Part shown: positions 22,777 through 30,832 of the stretch, in pieces
How positions within the stretch are numbered: the stretch's first letter is position 1
Layout: each line of letters opens with the position of its first letter
NCBI RefSeq assembly: GCF_014647315.1
Contig: NZ_BMOY01000033.1
Span: forward strand, 1 to 34,540
DNA length: 34,540 bases
Reading direction: 5' to 3'
From: Paenalicyclobacillus cellulosilyticus
GTDB lineage: Bacteria > Bacillota > Bacilli > Alicyclobacillales > Alicyclobacillaceae
Translations under genes and position numbers: made by a program
The notes under the pieces: generated by a model
Seen by the model: the letters and a program-made list of their open reading frames with translations, nothing else
What the model was told of the DNA's origin: nothing
Database searches by the model: none

Positions 22777-23295
22777 ATGAACGAGGACGTGCAGGCGGTT
22801 CGTTCCGCCACCTTGCCCGTGTCCATCCAGGTACAGAACATGCAAAGTTGTTCCGGTGTGTTGGTCGGCGGCCAAAACATCGTGTACGGGTGGAGTGCCC
22901 ACAGCAAATCGAACGCTGGCTTCGGGACGCTCGAATCCTCGAATCTTGTCTACAAGCTGCTCACGCTCGTGTCCGACCCGGACACGCTCGATACGCCGAT
23001 TGACGATCGCGATGTTCACGTGTTCACAAAGGTCTATCGCAGTCCTCCCGTCACGCACATCGGCCTGCACGCGCTCAACGTCAACATGATGCAGCAAAAC
23101 GCGGGGGTTTTCGTCGGCGATGCGGACATCAACGGCTGGGACCAACACCAAAAGACGAACAAGGGCCACGGCGATACGTATGGCCACCACAACGGCCAGG
23201 TGCGCAACGTGCAAGTGAACTTCGACCCGGACGTGGTGGACACGCCCGTGGCCGACCAGGATATGAAGGCGGGGGTGTTTCAACGGATAGGATGA
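22777..23295 (+). CDS. two-domain protein of the same spore-type family (tandem duplication)
   Basis: The 172-aa protein starts after GGAGGTG. Domain 1 (about 12-85) contains CSGVLVGGQNIVYGWSAHSK, then NAGFG and DPDTLDTPIDDRD. Domain 2 (about 90-168) contains QQNAGVFVGDADINGWDQHQK, then NKGHG and DPDVVDTPVADQD. The parallel motifs show an internal duplication of the 80-residue unit found in the 82-aa paralogues. Each unit ends with a DPD-x3-DTP-x-x-D-x-D acidic motif that could bind a metal such as calcium. A hairpin terminator follows. Confidence 0.7.
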   Translation: MNEDVQAVRSATLPVSIQVQNMQSCSGVLVGGQNIVYGWSAHSKSNAGFGTLESSNLVYKLLTLVSDPDTLDTPIDDRDVHVFTKVYRSPPVTHIGLHALNVNMMQQNAGVFVGDADINGWDQHQKTNKGHGDTYGHHNGQVRNVQVNFDPDVVDTPVADQDMKAGVFQRIG

Positions 23296-23344
23296 ACCCG
23301 CGCGTGTATAAACACGATGCGGGATGTCTGGCCGCATCGAGGCA

Positions 23345-23375
23345 CCCCACCTGCGCCACAGCGCGTCAGGTGGGG
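23345..23375. terminator. hairpin terminator between convergent spore-type and Rieske genes
   Basis: CCCCACCTG (23345-23353) pairs with CAGGTGGGG (23367-23375); an inner GCGC/GCGC pairing extends it. It lies between the stop at 23295 (+) and the stop at 23389 (-), as expected for a bidirectional terminator. Confidence 0.55.
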
Positions 23376-23388
23376 CAAACGGATTGTC

Positions 23389-24459
23389 TTACGTGGTGTA
23401 CATACTGCCGAGCCCGAGTTCCCGTAACCGTCTCCGGTACGCGATGGACAAGACGTCCGCGTGGATGTGTGCTTCCTGCTGCAGGTCGAGCGGAAGTTCC
23501 TCCGGCTTTTGCTTCTCCACAATGGCCCGGTCTTCGAGGAAGATCTGGAGGTTGAAGGCATGCACCTCGCTTACCGGTTGGTCTTTGTCAAAGTTGCGTG
23601 CCAGCGGGCTGAACAACCGGCACTGGCGAGCGGACACAGGGCATGGCGCGTTGAAAATGCAAAGTCTTCCGTTATATGGAAAATGAACCGTCAAACGCGC
23701 GACAAACGGAGGATAGACGTCGTAGACACGTAACCATAGGAAGTCTTTCGGTGCCCGGTGTTGCTGAGCCTTCGGATAGTTGCTTACGGTGCTCAGGTAT
23801 TCCGCGTGAATCCACCCATCTTGCGTCTCGACCTTGTAGCTCGGCACCACCGGATTGTCGCGATCGCCAAAGCTCTCGGAGTGGACCCACGCAAAGTGGG
23901 CCACATCCAAAAAGCCTTCCATCTGTCTGCCGGCCGACCCTTGAATGTCGACCGTCGGTGGCAGGATGGGCTGATAATCCGGGTCGTCCCACTCAGGAAA
24001 CGGCGGGATGTTCTCTTCCTTCGCCGCCAGCGAGGTCCAGATGAGCCCGTAACGTTCCACGGCGGGGAGCACGGTGATGCTCAGTTTCGGCGAGATGCCT
24101 GTGGTCTTTTGTGCTGCGGGGATGGCCCGGCACCTGCCGTCCGGTCCGTAGCGGAAGCCATGATAAGGGCAGATGATCTCGTCGCCTTCCACCCAACCGA
24201 GGCTCAGGGGCACACCGCGGTGGACACAAAGGTCCCGCGCTACCACCGGAACACCGCGGGCGCGGTAACAAACCAGTTCTACGTCGAGCAACTTCACCGC
24301 GATAGGTCGATCCGTCACTTCGTCGGCACGCGCCACAGGATACCAGAATTGGGCCAGCACGTGCCAATCCTCAGGAGTAAACGTGCAGTTTCTGGGGAAC
24401 AACGGGTGATGGGCAGGACGCGGCGCCGCGGTCCGCGCCGTGGTGGATTGGATGTCCAT
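23389..24459 (-). CDS. Rieske non-haem iron oxygenase
   Basis: The 356-aa protein starts at ATG 24459 (or the preceding TTG) after GGAAGGAG. The Rieske [2Fe-2S] ligands are CVH and CPYH, 16 residues apart, within DLCVHRGVPLSLGWVEGDE and IICPYHGFRYGPDG. The catalytic iron site is seen in EGFLDVAHFAWVHSESFGD. The overall plan is that of single-subunit oxygenases of the vanillate demethylase/caffeine N-demethylase type. It is the last gene of the allantoin-degradation operon, 60 bp after the PucG-like gene. No reductase is encoded nearby, so it must borrow electrons from elsewhere. Substrate unknown; a purine or methylpurine is a guess from context. Confidence 0.88.
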   Translation of the reverse strand: MDIQSTTARTAAPRPAHHPLFPRNCTFTPEDWHVLAQFWYPVARADEVTDRPIAVKLLDVELVCYRARGVPVVARDLCVHRGVPLSLGWVEGDEIICPYHGFRYGPDGRCRAIPAAQKTTGISPKLSITVLPAVERYGLIWTSLAAKEENIPPFPEWDDPDYQPILPPTVDIQGSAGRQMEGFLDVAHFAWVHSESFGDRDNPVVPSYKVETQDGWIHAEYLSTVSNYPKAQQHRAPKDFLWLRVYDVYPPFVARLTVHFPYNGRLCIFNAPCPVSARQCRLFSPLARNFDKDQPVSEVHAFNLQIFLEDRAIVEKQKPEELPLDLQQEAHIHADVLSIAYRRRLRELGLGSMYTT

Positions 24460-24519
24460 CAAGCGATCACTCCTTCCGGTAAGGGTGAGTGGTTCATAGA
24501 ATTGGGCGGTTCGCGTGTG

Positions 24520-25830
24520 TCAGACGCCTGCGAGGTGTTCCCGGATGCGTTGGGAGGATGGAAACGCAGCGCCTTGCGCGGCGTCTTCCCATGCCTCCGT
24601 CTTCTTCGCCGCGTGCAGTGCAGCTGCCAAGGCGGACGCGGTGTCGGCAGGGAACCCGTGCCATCGCAAGGTTGCGCCGAGCGCGCCCAAGAGGGCGAAG
24701 ACGTTCTGTTTTCGACAGCTGTACCCCATGGTACCGATGCGCCAAATGCGCCCCTTCAACGGCCCAAAGGAATCGGCGATCTCGATGCCAAACTCGTGGA
24801 GCAGCATGTGGCGCACCGACTGGCTGTCGATGCCCGGGGGGACCTCGACGCAGGTGACCACGGGCAATTTGCACCCAGGGTCGCCGAAGAGCGCCAGCCC
24901 CATCGCGCGCAAGCCTTCCGTCAGGATGAACTCGCACTGTCGGTGGCGACGAAATCGCGCCTCCAGTCCTTCTTCGAGCACCAGCCGCAGCCCTTCGCGC
25001 AGCGCGTATAGCATGGACGTGGCCTCTGTATGATGGTTGAGCCTGGATGGTCCCCAGTAATCCTGGATCTGGGCGAGGTCCAGATAGTTCGACAGGATGG
25101 GGGAGCCGCGAGGTGCATCGGGAACGGCGCCTTCCTCCAGGTTCCACAGCCCTCGTTCCACTCGCTTGCGGGATTCAAGGACGCGCTCCACGCGCTCGTT
25201 GTAGGTGAGCGGCGCCAAGCCCGCGGGCACCGAGAGACACTTTTGCGTGCCTGCGACCACCGCGTCGAGGAGCCAGTCGTCCGTGCGGACCTCCACGCCG
25301 CCGACGGTCGCCACCGCGTCGACCACCAAGTACGCGCCGTATTCCCGGCAAGCCCGCCCGATGTCCGCCAAGGGCTGCATCCGGCCGGTGGACGTTTCGC
25401 CGTGGACCACGGCCACGACCTTGGGGCGGAACTTGCGGATGGCCTGGACCACCTCGTCCGGTTCGAAGACGGTCCCCCACGGTCGCTCAATCACCTTCAC
25501 CTCGGCGCCAAGCCGGGTCGCGATCTCGACGAGCAAGTATCCGAATCGGCCGAATACGGGCACCAAGACCACGTCACCCTGCTCGATCAACGCGTGGAGG
25601 ACCGCTTCCAAACCGGCTCTCGACGTGCCGTCCACGGGGTAAGCCCAGCGGTTGTTCGTCTGAAAGACGAGTTTGAGCATGTTCATCGTCTCTTGCATGA
25701 TTTCGGTGAACAGGGGATCGAACTGACCCAGGATGGGCGACGACATGGCCCGCAGGACGCGCGGATCCACCTCGACAGGCCCAGGGGTCATGATGATGCG
25801 CGGCGCGACGGTCAGGTCCTTCATGTTCAT
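24520..25830 (-). CDS. pucG: PucG-type ureidoglycine-glyoxylate aminotransferase
   Basis: The 436-aa protein starts after GAGGAGG. It is a class V PLP aminotransferase: MTPGPVEVDPRVLRAM, DGTSRAGLEAVL, VVHGETSTGRMQPL, DAVATVGGVEV, and the PLP lysine in AGTQKCLSVPAG. The C-terminal domain contains WRIGTMGYSC. In Bacillus PucG transfers the amino group of (S)-ureidoglycine to glyoxylate, giving glycine and an oxalurate-related product. Its start overlaps the stop of the allantoate amidohydrolase gene by ATGA, which makes the purine assignment much more likely than a general alanine-glyoxylate enzyme. Confidence 0.88.
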   Translation of the reverse strand: MNMKDLTVAPRIIMTPGPVEVDPRVLRAMSSPILGQFDPLFTEIMQETMNMLKLVFQTNNRWAYPVDGTSRAGLEAVLHALIEQGDVVLVPVFGRFGYLLVEIATRLGAEVKVIERPWGTVFEPDEVVQAIRKFRPKVVAVVHGETSTGRMQPLADIGRACREYGAYLVVDAVATVGGVEVRTDDWLLDAVVAGTQKCLSVPAGLAPLTYNERVERVLESRKRVERGLWNLEEGAVPDAPRGSPILSNYLDLAQIQDYWGPSRLNHHTEATSMLYALREGLRLVLEEGLEARFRRHRQCEFILTEGLRAMGLALFGDPGCKLPVVTCVEVPPGIDSQSVRHMLLHEFGIEIADSFGPLKGRIWRIGTMGYSCRKQNVFALLGALGATLRWHGFPADTASALAAALHAAKKTEAWEDAAQGAAFPSSQRIREHLAGV

Positions 25831-27122
25831 GGTTCCTCCTCGCAGTACGCCAGCCGGTACAAGGTGGCGGCCAGGACGCGCACGCCAACGTCGAGATCGG
25901 CCGGATTGGTGTACTCCTCGGGAGAATGGCTGATGCCGTGTCGGCTCGGGACGAAGATGAGGCCGGTAGGGACGTGTTGGGCCATGATTTGCGCGTCGTG
26001 GCCCGCCCAACTCGGCATGAAAAGGTAATCCGCCTGCTGCGCCCGACACGCGCTTTCAATGTGCTGGATGATGCGGCGGTGCATGGCCACAGGACGCTGG
26101 TCCAACCACAACGCGTGCGAGACGGCCAAGCGGTGTTGCGCGGCGATGCGCCGGAACGCTTCCAGCACCTCTTCGCAGTACGCATCCAGGATCGCCTCGT
26201 CCCAGTGCCTGACGTCGAGCGTGAAGCGGATGCGCTCGGGGATGACGTTGGAAACGTTCGGTGCGACCTGCAGCCTGCCTACCGTCGCGACGATCCCGTC
26301 CTGTCGTCGCCGAGCCAACTCCAAGGCGCAGCGGATCATCGAGGCGGCGCCGTGCATCGGATCGCGGCGGCGGTCCATGGGCGTGGTGCCGGCGTGATTG
26401 CTTTCTCCTCGCACGTCGACGAGGTACCGGCGTTGGCCGACGATTTGTTCGACGATGCCGATGGGACACTGGGCTTCTTCCAGGCGCATGCCCTGTTCCA
26501 CGTGCAGTTCCACGAAGGCAGCGATCTCGTCGCGATCCGAGTCATCCGCATGGGAAGGCAGGCCCATCTGCCGCATCGCGTCCAGCAAGCGCGTGCCCGC
26601 AGCGTCCTGAACGTCGGGGATGGTCAACGAGAAGTCGTCCGTTTGCGAGCGGGCGACATAGGTAGATCCCCAGAAACCCAGGGGAAAGCGGCTGCCTTCC
26701 TCTTCGCAGAAGGAGACCACTTCCATCGTCAACCGCGGCGGACCGAAGCGGGAGGTCAAGTAATGCACTGCGAGCATGCCGGCCACGATGCCGAGCGCCC
26801 CGTCGTACCGCCCGCCACGTTCCACGGTGTCGATGTGGGAACCCGTGACCACGCGCCGGCGCGGGTGCAACCGGCCCGTCACGCGGCCGAACAGGTTGCC
26901 GACTCGGTCAAACCGGGGTTCCATCCCATACGCCTTCATTTTTTCGCATAAAGCGGTCTGGGCGGCACGCCAAGCCTTGGAGTACACCGGTCGGGTGACC
27001 CCGCCATCGTGGTCTGCGCCAAACGCGGCGAGCCAGTTGAGTAACGCTTGCGCCTCGCGACCAAAGTTCGCGTCGGCAAGGGAACTTGCCGCGATGTCCA
27101 CGTTGTCAAGACCCATGTGCAA
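25827..27122 (-). CDS. pucF: allantoate amidohydrolase (M20 family)
   Basis: From TTG 27122 (after AAAGGAG) the protein is 431 aa; ATG 27116 is an alternative. Metal-binding motifs of the hydantoinase/carbamoylase M20 family are present: GSHIDTVERGGRYDGALG, SFCEEEGSRF and FVELHVEQGMRLE, plus SNHAGTTPMDRRRD and SHSPEEYT near the end. It hydrolyses allantoate to ureidoglycine with release of ammonia and CO2. Ureidocarbamoylases look similar, so the specific substrate rests on its place between allantoinase and the PucG-type gene. The start overlaps the allantoinase 3' end by 17 bp. Confidence 0.88.
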   Translation of the reverse strand: MHMGLDNVDIAASSLADANFGREAQALLNWLAAFGADHDGGVTRPVYSKAWRAAQTALCEKMKAYGMEPRFDRVGNLFGRVTGRLHPRRRVVTGSHIDTVERGGRYDGALGIVAGMLAVHYLTSRFGPPRLTMEVVSFCEEEGSRFPLGFWGSTYVARSQTDDFSLTIPDVQDAAGTRLLDAMRQMGLPSHADDSDRDEIAAFVELHVEQGMRLEEAQCPIGIVEQIVGQRRYLVDVRGESNHAGTTPMDRRRDPMHGAASMIRCALELARRRQDGIVATVGRLQVAPNVSNVIPERIRFTLDVRHWDEAILDAYCEEVLEAFRRIAAQHRLAVSHALWLDQRPVAMHRRIIQHIESACRAQQADYLFMPSWAGHDAQIMAQHVPTGLIFVPSRHGISHSPEEYTNPADLDVGVRVLAATLYRLAYCEEEP

Positions 27123-28521
27123 AACTCGGCTCCTTTCGAACGGACCCTGCCGGCTTCACCCACTGTCCGGCGGGTTCGTCCGGAAACGGCGCCACGCGGT
27201 CCGCGTCGTACACCACCTGCCCTCGCACCAGCGTCTTTTCCACGCGCACGCGCAGCCTCCGGCCGATGTACGGGCTGTGCGGATGCCGTTGGAAAAGGTG
27301 CTCCGGGCGCAGGACGTACGGCCGGTTCGTGTCGAGAATGACGAGGTCGGCGTCCGCCCCGCATTGGATGGCGCCTTTTTTGGGGAACAGCCCAAACCGC
27401 CGGGCCGGGTTCGTCGCCAGCAGCCTCGCCAACGCATGAAGCGGCATCCCGCGGCGCAGGTGGGCCTCTTCTACCATCACCGCCACGGACGACTGCCCGC
27501 CGGCGATGCCCCCCCACGCTTCGAAAAAGTTATCGTGGATTTTCATCTCCATCGGGCACGGAGAATGATCGGAAGCGATGATGTCGATGCGGCCGGCGAG
27601 CACCATCTCCCACAGATCCGCTTGTTCGCGACGATTCCGAAGCGGTGGCGCGCACTTGGCCACCGGGCCGAGGCGCGCCATGTCCTCATCGGTCAGGGCC
27701 AGATAATGGGGACACGTTTCAACGCTGACGTCGACGCCCCGGCGCTTGGCTTCCTGGATGCGGGCTACCGCCGCTGCGGAGCTGATGTGCACAAAGTGGA
27801 GTGGGCAACCGGTGTACTCGGCGTAAAGCAGGGCGCGCTCCACCGCTTCCACCTCGGCCAAAACCGGCCTGGATTGGGCGTAATCGGCTGGACCCGTTCG
27901 CCCGTTCCGGACGAATTCTGCGGCGAGCCGGGCCACCCACGGTTCGCTCTCGGCGTGCAGGGCGAGCACTCGCCCTGTTTTCGCGATCTCCAGCATGCCG
28001 CGGTAGAGCGTGATGTCGTCGGCCGCGACAAATCCATGCTCGGCGCTCGGTCCGCCAGGAGACGACATGAACGCCTTGAAGCCGACGACGCCGCAATCGG
28101 CCAGGGAACGCAGTTCATGCAGATTCCCAGGTACCAATCCGCCCCAAAATCCGTAGTCTAGGTACGTCTGACGTCGCGCGCACCTGCATTTCAATTGAAG
28201 ACACGCGGTCGAGATCGTCGGCGGGACCCCGTTGATGGGCATGTCGAAAAAGGTGGTGCACCCACCGGCCGCCAGCGCCTGCGAGCCGGAGAGGAATCCC
28301 TCCCAGTCTAATCCCGGTTCGTTCAGGTGCACATGCACGTCGATCATGCCGGGGAGAACGACCTTGCCCGTCGCGTCGATGACGCGCCGGGCGTACGGCA
28401 ACAGATTGGGCGCCAGGGCGACGATCCGTCCCTTCGCGATCGCGATATCCGTCACTTCGACCGTATTGGGCAACACGGCGGAGCCTTGGTGGATGACGAG
28501 ATCGTACGTCCGTTCCGGCAA
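27106..28521 (-). CDS. pucH: allantoinase
   Basis: The 471-aa protein starts at TTG 28521 after AAAGGGTGA. It is a cyclic amidohydrolase: IDVHVHLNEPGLDWEG (first metal pair), GFKAFMSSPGG (carboxylated Lys position), ALHAESEP, HFVHISSAAAV and IASDHSPCPMEMK. The SPGG and EMK contexts are as in allantoinases rather than dihydroorotases. It opens allantoin to allantoate. It is first in a four-gene operon (allantoinase, allantoate amidohydrolase, aminotransferase, Rieske oxygenase) and is divergent from pucR. Confidence 0.9.
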   Translation of the reverse strand: MPERTYDLVIHQGSAVLPNTVEVTDIAIAKGRIVALAPNLLPYARRVIDATGKVVLPGMIDVHVHLNEPGLDWEGFLSGSQALAAGGCTTFFDMPINGVPPTISTACLQLKCRCARRQTYLDYGFWGGLVPGNLHELRSLADCGVVGFKAFMSSPGGPSAEHGFVAADDITLYRGMLEIAKTGRVLALHAESEPWVARLAAEFVRNGRTGPADYAQSRPVLAEVEAVERALLYAEYTGCPLHFVHISSAAAVARIQEAKRRGVDVSVETCPHYLALTDEDMARLGPVAKCAPPLRNRREQADLWEMVLAGRIDIIASDHSPCPMEMKIHDNFFEAWGGIAGGQSSVAVMVEEAHLRRGMPLHALARLLATNPARRFGLFPKKGAIQCGADADLVILDTNRPYVLRPEHLFQRHPHSPYIGRRLRVRVEKTLVRGQVVYDADRVAPFPDEPAGQWVKPAGSVRKEPSFAHGS

Positions 28522-28751
28522 CGGGGGTCACCCTTTCCACCCTTGGGGACGCATGATAGGATCTGGTGTAAAGATTTATATCACGAAACCGTGCTCAACC
28601 CTGATCGTAATGGAAGGATGCATCCGTGTATATAGATATGTCGCCCGATAAACGCGGCGTGGCCTTGTATAATAGACACAAAACTCGCCACGAAACGAGG
28701 ATCTTGGTGAGGTGTTGTGTAAGAATAAATAACAAAACGAGGTGGGTGCAA
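28522..28751. promoter_or_regulatory. divergent control region between pucH and pucR
   Basis: This 230-bp AT-richer region must hold promoters for both operons. On the plus strand TATAAT (28668-28673) is a good -10, though the -35 is weak. The surrounding TTGTATAATAGACACAA is a rough inverted repeat that could be a regulator site. PucR is the obvious candidate regulator for both directions. Confidence 0.45.
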
Positions 28752-30419
28752 GTGCGTGTTTCGGACCTTCTGACCTTGCCGATGTTCGACGAAGCGCGCG
28801 TGGTCGCTGGGCACGCTGGCACGGTTCGTCCGGTTTCCACCGTGAACATGATGGATGCCCCTGACATCGTCGAATACCTCAAAGCCGAGGAGCTGTTGAT
28901 CACGACGGCCTACGCGTTGAAGGACGATGTGCGGGCGTTAGAGAGCTTGGTTGAGCAGATGGCCGTGATCGGATGTGCGGGATTGGGCATCAAGACGAAG
29001 AGGTTTCTGGACCACATTCCGCAGTCGGTCATCGACGTCGCGGAGCGGTATCAACTGCCGCTCATCGAGTTGCCGCTCCGCTATTCGCTGGGGGAAATGC
29101 TGCACCAGGCGCTGACGTACATTCTCGAGAAGCGGATGGAGGAGTTAAGGTATTCACTGCAGGCTCACCAACAGTTCTCGCAGATCATCTTACAGGGCAA
29201 GGGCATGAAGGAGTTGATGGAAAGCCTCGCGGCGGTGATTGGACAGCCTGTGGCATTGTTCGATGTCCACGGGGATCTCATCGCCGCTTCCCGGACGACG
29301 CAGGGTCAGCGCGCCCAGGAAATCCTGCAAAAGGTCTCATCGACCATCCCGCGCCTGTCGGGAGACGACTCGGCCGTTTCGCTCACCGCCCTCCTCGGTC
29401 CGCGCCAGGGCGCGGAGGTGACGCTGTTCCCGGTCCATCCCGGCCAGCGCTTCGGCTATTTGGCCGTCATGGCGCCTCAACTCTCGTTTGACGCGCTCGC
29501 GAAGCTGGCCATCGAGCAGGCCGGCAATGTGGTCAGCTTCGAAATGATGAAGCTGCAGGCGGTTCGCGAGCGCACGCGTCGGTACAAGAACGAATTTTTC
29601 TCCGAGTTGCTGGATCGGCGCATCCAGTCGGAGGCAGAGATCTTCCATCGTGGCAGGCCTTACGGCGTTCAAAGTTCGGACTTGTATCAGTGCGCCGTGA
29701 GCAAGGTGGATGCGAAAACCAAGCCGCTTATGGCGACAAGCGGAGAGGCATCCCCGCTTCAGATGGAACGCGACGTCCTGTACGAGCATCTTCGGCGCGA
29801 ACTGCGGAAAACCGGCGTGCCTCACAGCCTGTTCTACAAGCACCAATACGTGGTCGTCCTCTTTTACCACAAGCATCACTTGGCGAAGGACGGCGTGGAC
29901 GTGTACGACATCTGCCGGCGCATGCAGGAATCCATCCAGTTGCACGGCGCGTTGTCGGTGTCGTTCGGGATCGGCAATCCGGTTTCTAAGTTGGCGGACA
30001 TTCCGAAATCGTACGATGAAGCGGTGCAGGCGTTGGAGGCGGGGATTCGGGAACGTCGGAGTGGGTTCGTGAACGTCTACCGTACCAAGGACACGGTGGA
30101 GCTGCTGCGCCTCATCCCGCGGCGGGAGCTCGAGGAATATCGGGATGCGGCCCTGGGCGCCTGGCTCGCCTTGCCCGAAGAAGAGCGAGAGGTGCTCCTC
30201 TCCACCTTGTCGGCGTTCTTGGACTGTCAGGGGAACATTGCGGAAACGGCGAAGACCCTGTACTTGCACCGGAACACCGTGTTGTACCGCCTGCACAAGT
30301 TAAGCCAGATCGTGGGCGTCAATCTCAAAGACCCGGCTACGACCTTGCGGTTGCGGTTGGCTTTGTTGATCCACCACCGGATCTTGTCTCCGGCGCAGGA
30401 AAGCATACCGCGGGTTTAA
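28752..30419 (+). CDS. pucR: PucR-family purine catabolism regulator
   Basis: The 555-aa protein starts at GTG 28752 (VRVSDLLTLPMF) after GAGGTG. An N-terminal PucR domain (about 1-125, with VSTVNMMDAPDIVEYLKAEELLITTAYAL) is followed by a GGDEF-like middle and a C-terminal helix-turn-helix (about 490-550, QGNIAETAKTLYLHRNTVLYRLHKLSQIVG). PucR regulators respond to purine breakdown intermediates such as allantoin or allantoate and control puc genes. It lies between the two minus-strand purine operons, divergent from pucH and convergent with the HIU hydrolase gene. Confidence 0.93.
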   Translation: MRVSDLLTLPMFDEARVVAGHAGTVRPVSTVNMMDAPDIVEYLKAEELLITTAYALKDDVRALESLVEQMAVIGCAGLGIKTKRFLDHIPQSVIDVAERYQLPLIELPLRYSLGEMLHQALTYILEKRMEELRYSLQAHQQFSQIILQGKGMKELMESLAAVIGQPVALFDVHGDLIAASRTTQGQRAQEILQKVSSTIPRLSGDDSAVSLTALLGPRQGAEVTLFPVHPGQRFGYLAVMAPQLSFDALAKLAIEQAGNVVSFEMMKLQAVRERTRRYKNEFFSELLDRRIQSEAEIFHRGRPYGVQSSDLYQCAVSKVDAKTKPLMATSGEASPLQMERDVLYEHLRRELRKTGVPHSLFYKHQYVVVLFYHKHHLAKDGVDVYDICRRMQESIQLHGALSVSFGIGNPVSKLADIPKSYDEAVQALEAGIRERRSGFVNVYRTKDTVELLRLIPRRELEEYRDAALGAWLALPEEEREVLLSTLSAFLDCQGNIAETAKTLYLHRNTVLYRLHKLSQIVGVNLKDPATTLRLRLALLIHHRILSPAQESIPRV

Positions 30420-30432
30420 CTCCCGCGGTATG
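30404..30432. terminator. bidirectional terminator hairpin embedded in two coding ends
   Basis: CATACCGCGGG (30404-30414) pairs perfectly with CCCGCGGTATG (30422-30432) around a 7-base loop. The hairpin contains the stop codons of both pucR (+) and the HIU hydrolase gene (-). On the minus strand it encodes the C-terminal Tyr-Arg-Gly-Ser of the hydrolase. Confidence 0.75.
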
Positions 30433-30769
30433 TACAATAACTCCACGGCGCGATGAGCACAGGCACATGGTAGTGCTCGTCCGGCCGCGCGATCTTGACG
30501 CGGATGATGATCTCTTGGAACAGCGATTCGGAAGCTGCGGCGCCTCCCTCGAACCGGGTGAAGTAGTCGGCCGCGTGGAGCACGATCTCATAGGTTCCGA
30601 CGAGAAATTCACGATCTCCAAGGAGTTCCACCCGTCCGTCGGCGTTGGTCTCGCAGGAGCGCAACAGGGTTCTGTGCTGCGAGACGACGCGCCAAAGGTC
30701 GACCATCATGCCGGTTGCCGGTGCCCCGCGCACCTGGTCCAACACGTGGGACGTGAGCCGTCCGTTCAT
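30416..30769 (-). CDS. pucM: 5-hydroxyisourate hydrolase (transthyretin-like)
   Basis: The 117-aa protein has the family hallmarks: LTSHVLDQVRGAPATGM at the start (catalytic His), an Arg-containing TNADGRVE, and the closing YRGS motif. It hydrolyses 5-hydroxyisourate, the product of uricase, to OHCU in the cytoplasm. It follows the uricase gene by 63 bp on the same strand. The ribosome binding site is weak (a single GAG near the ATG), so translation may depend on upstream genes. Its last codons form part of the terminator hairpin shared with pucR. Confidence 0.93.
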   Translation of the reverse strand: MNGRLTSHVLDQVRGAPATGMMVDLWRVVSQHRTLLRSCETNADGRVELLGDREFLVGTYEIVLHAADYFTRFEGGAAASESLFQEIIIRVKIARPDEHYHVPVLIAPWSYCTYRGS

Positions 30770-30832
30770 CTCGGGGTCATCTCGCTTGTTTTACTTTCCT
30801 AATCTTGCCGGCTACAGGCCATCCCGATGGTC

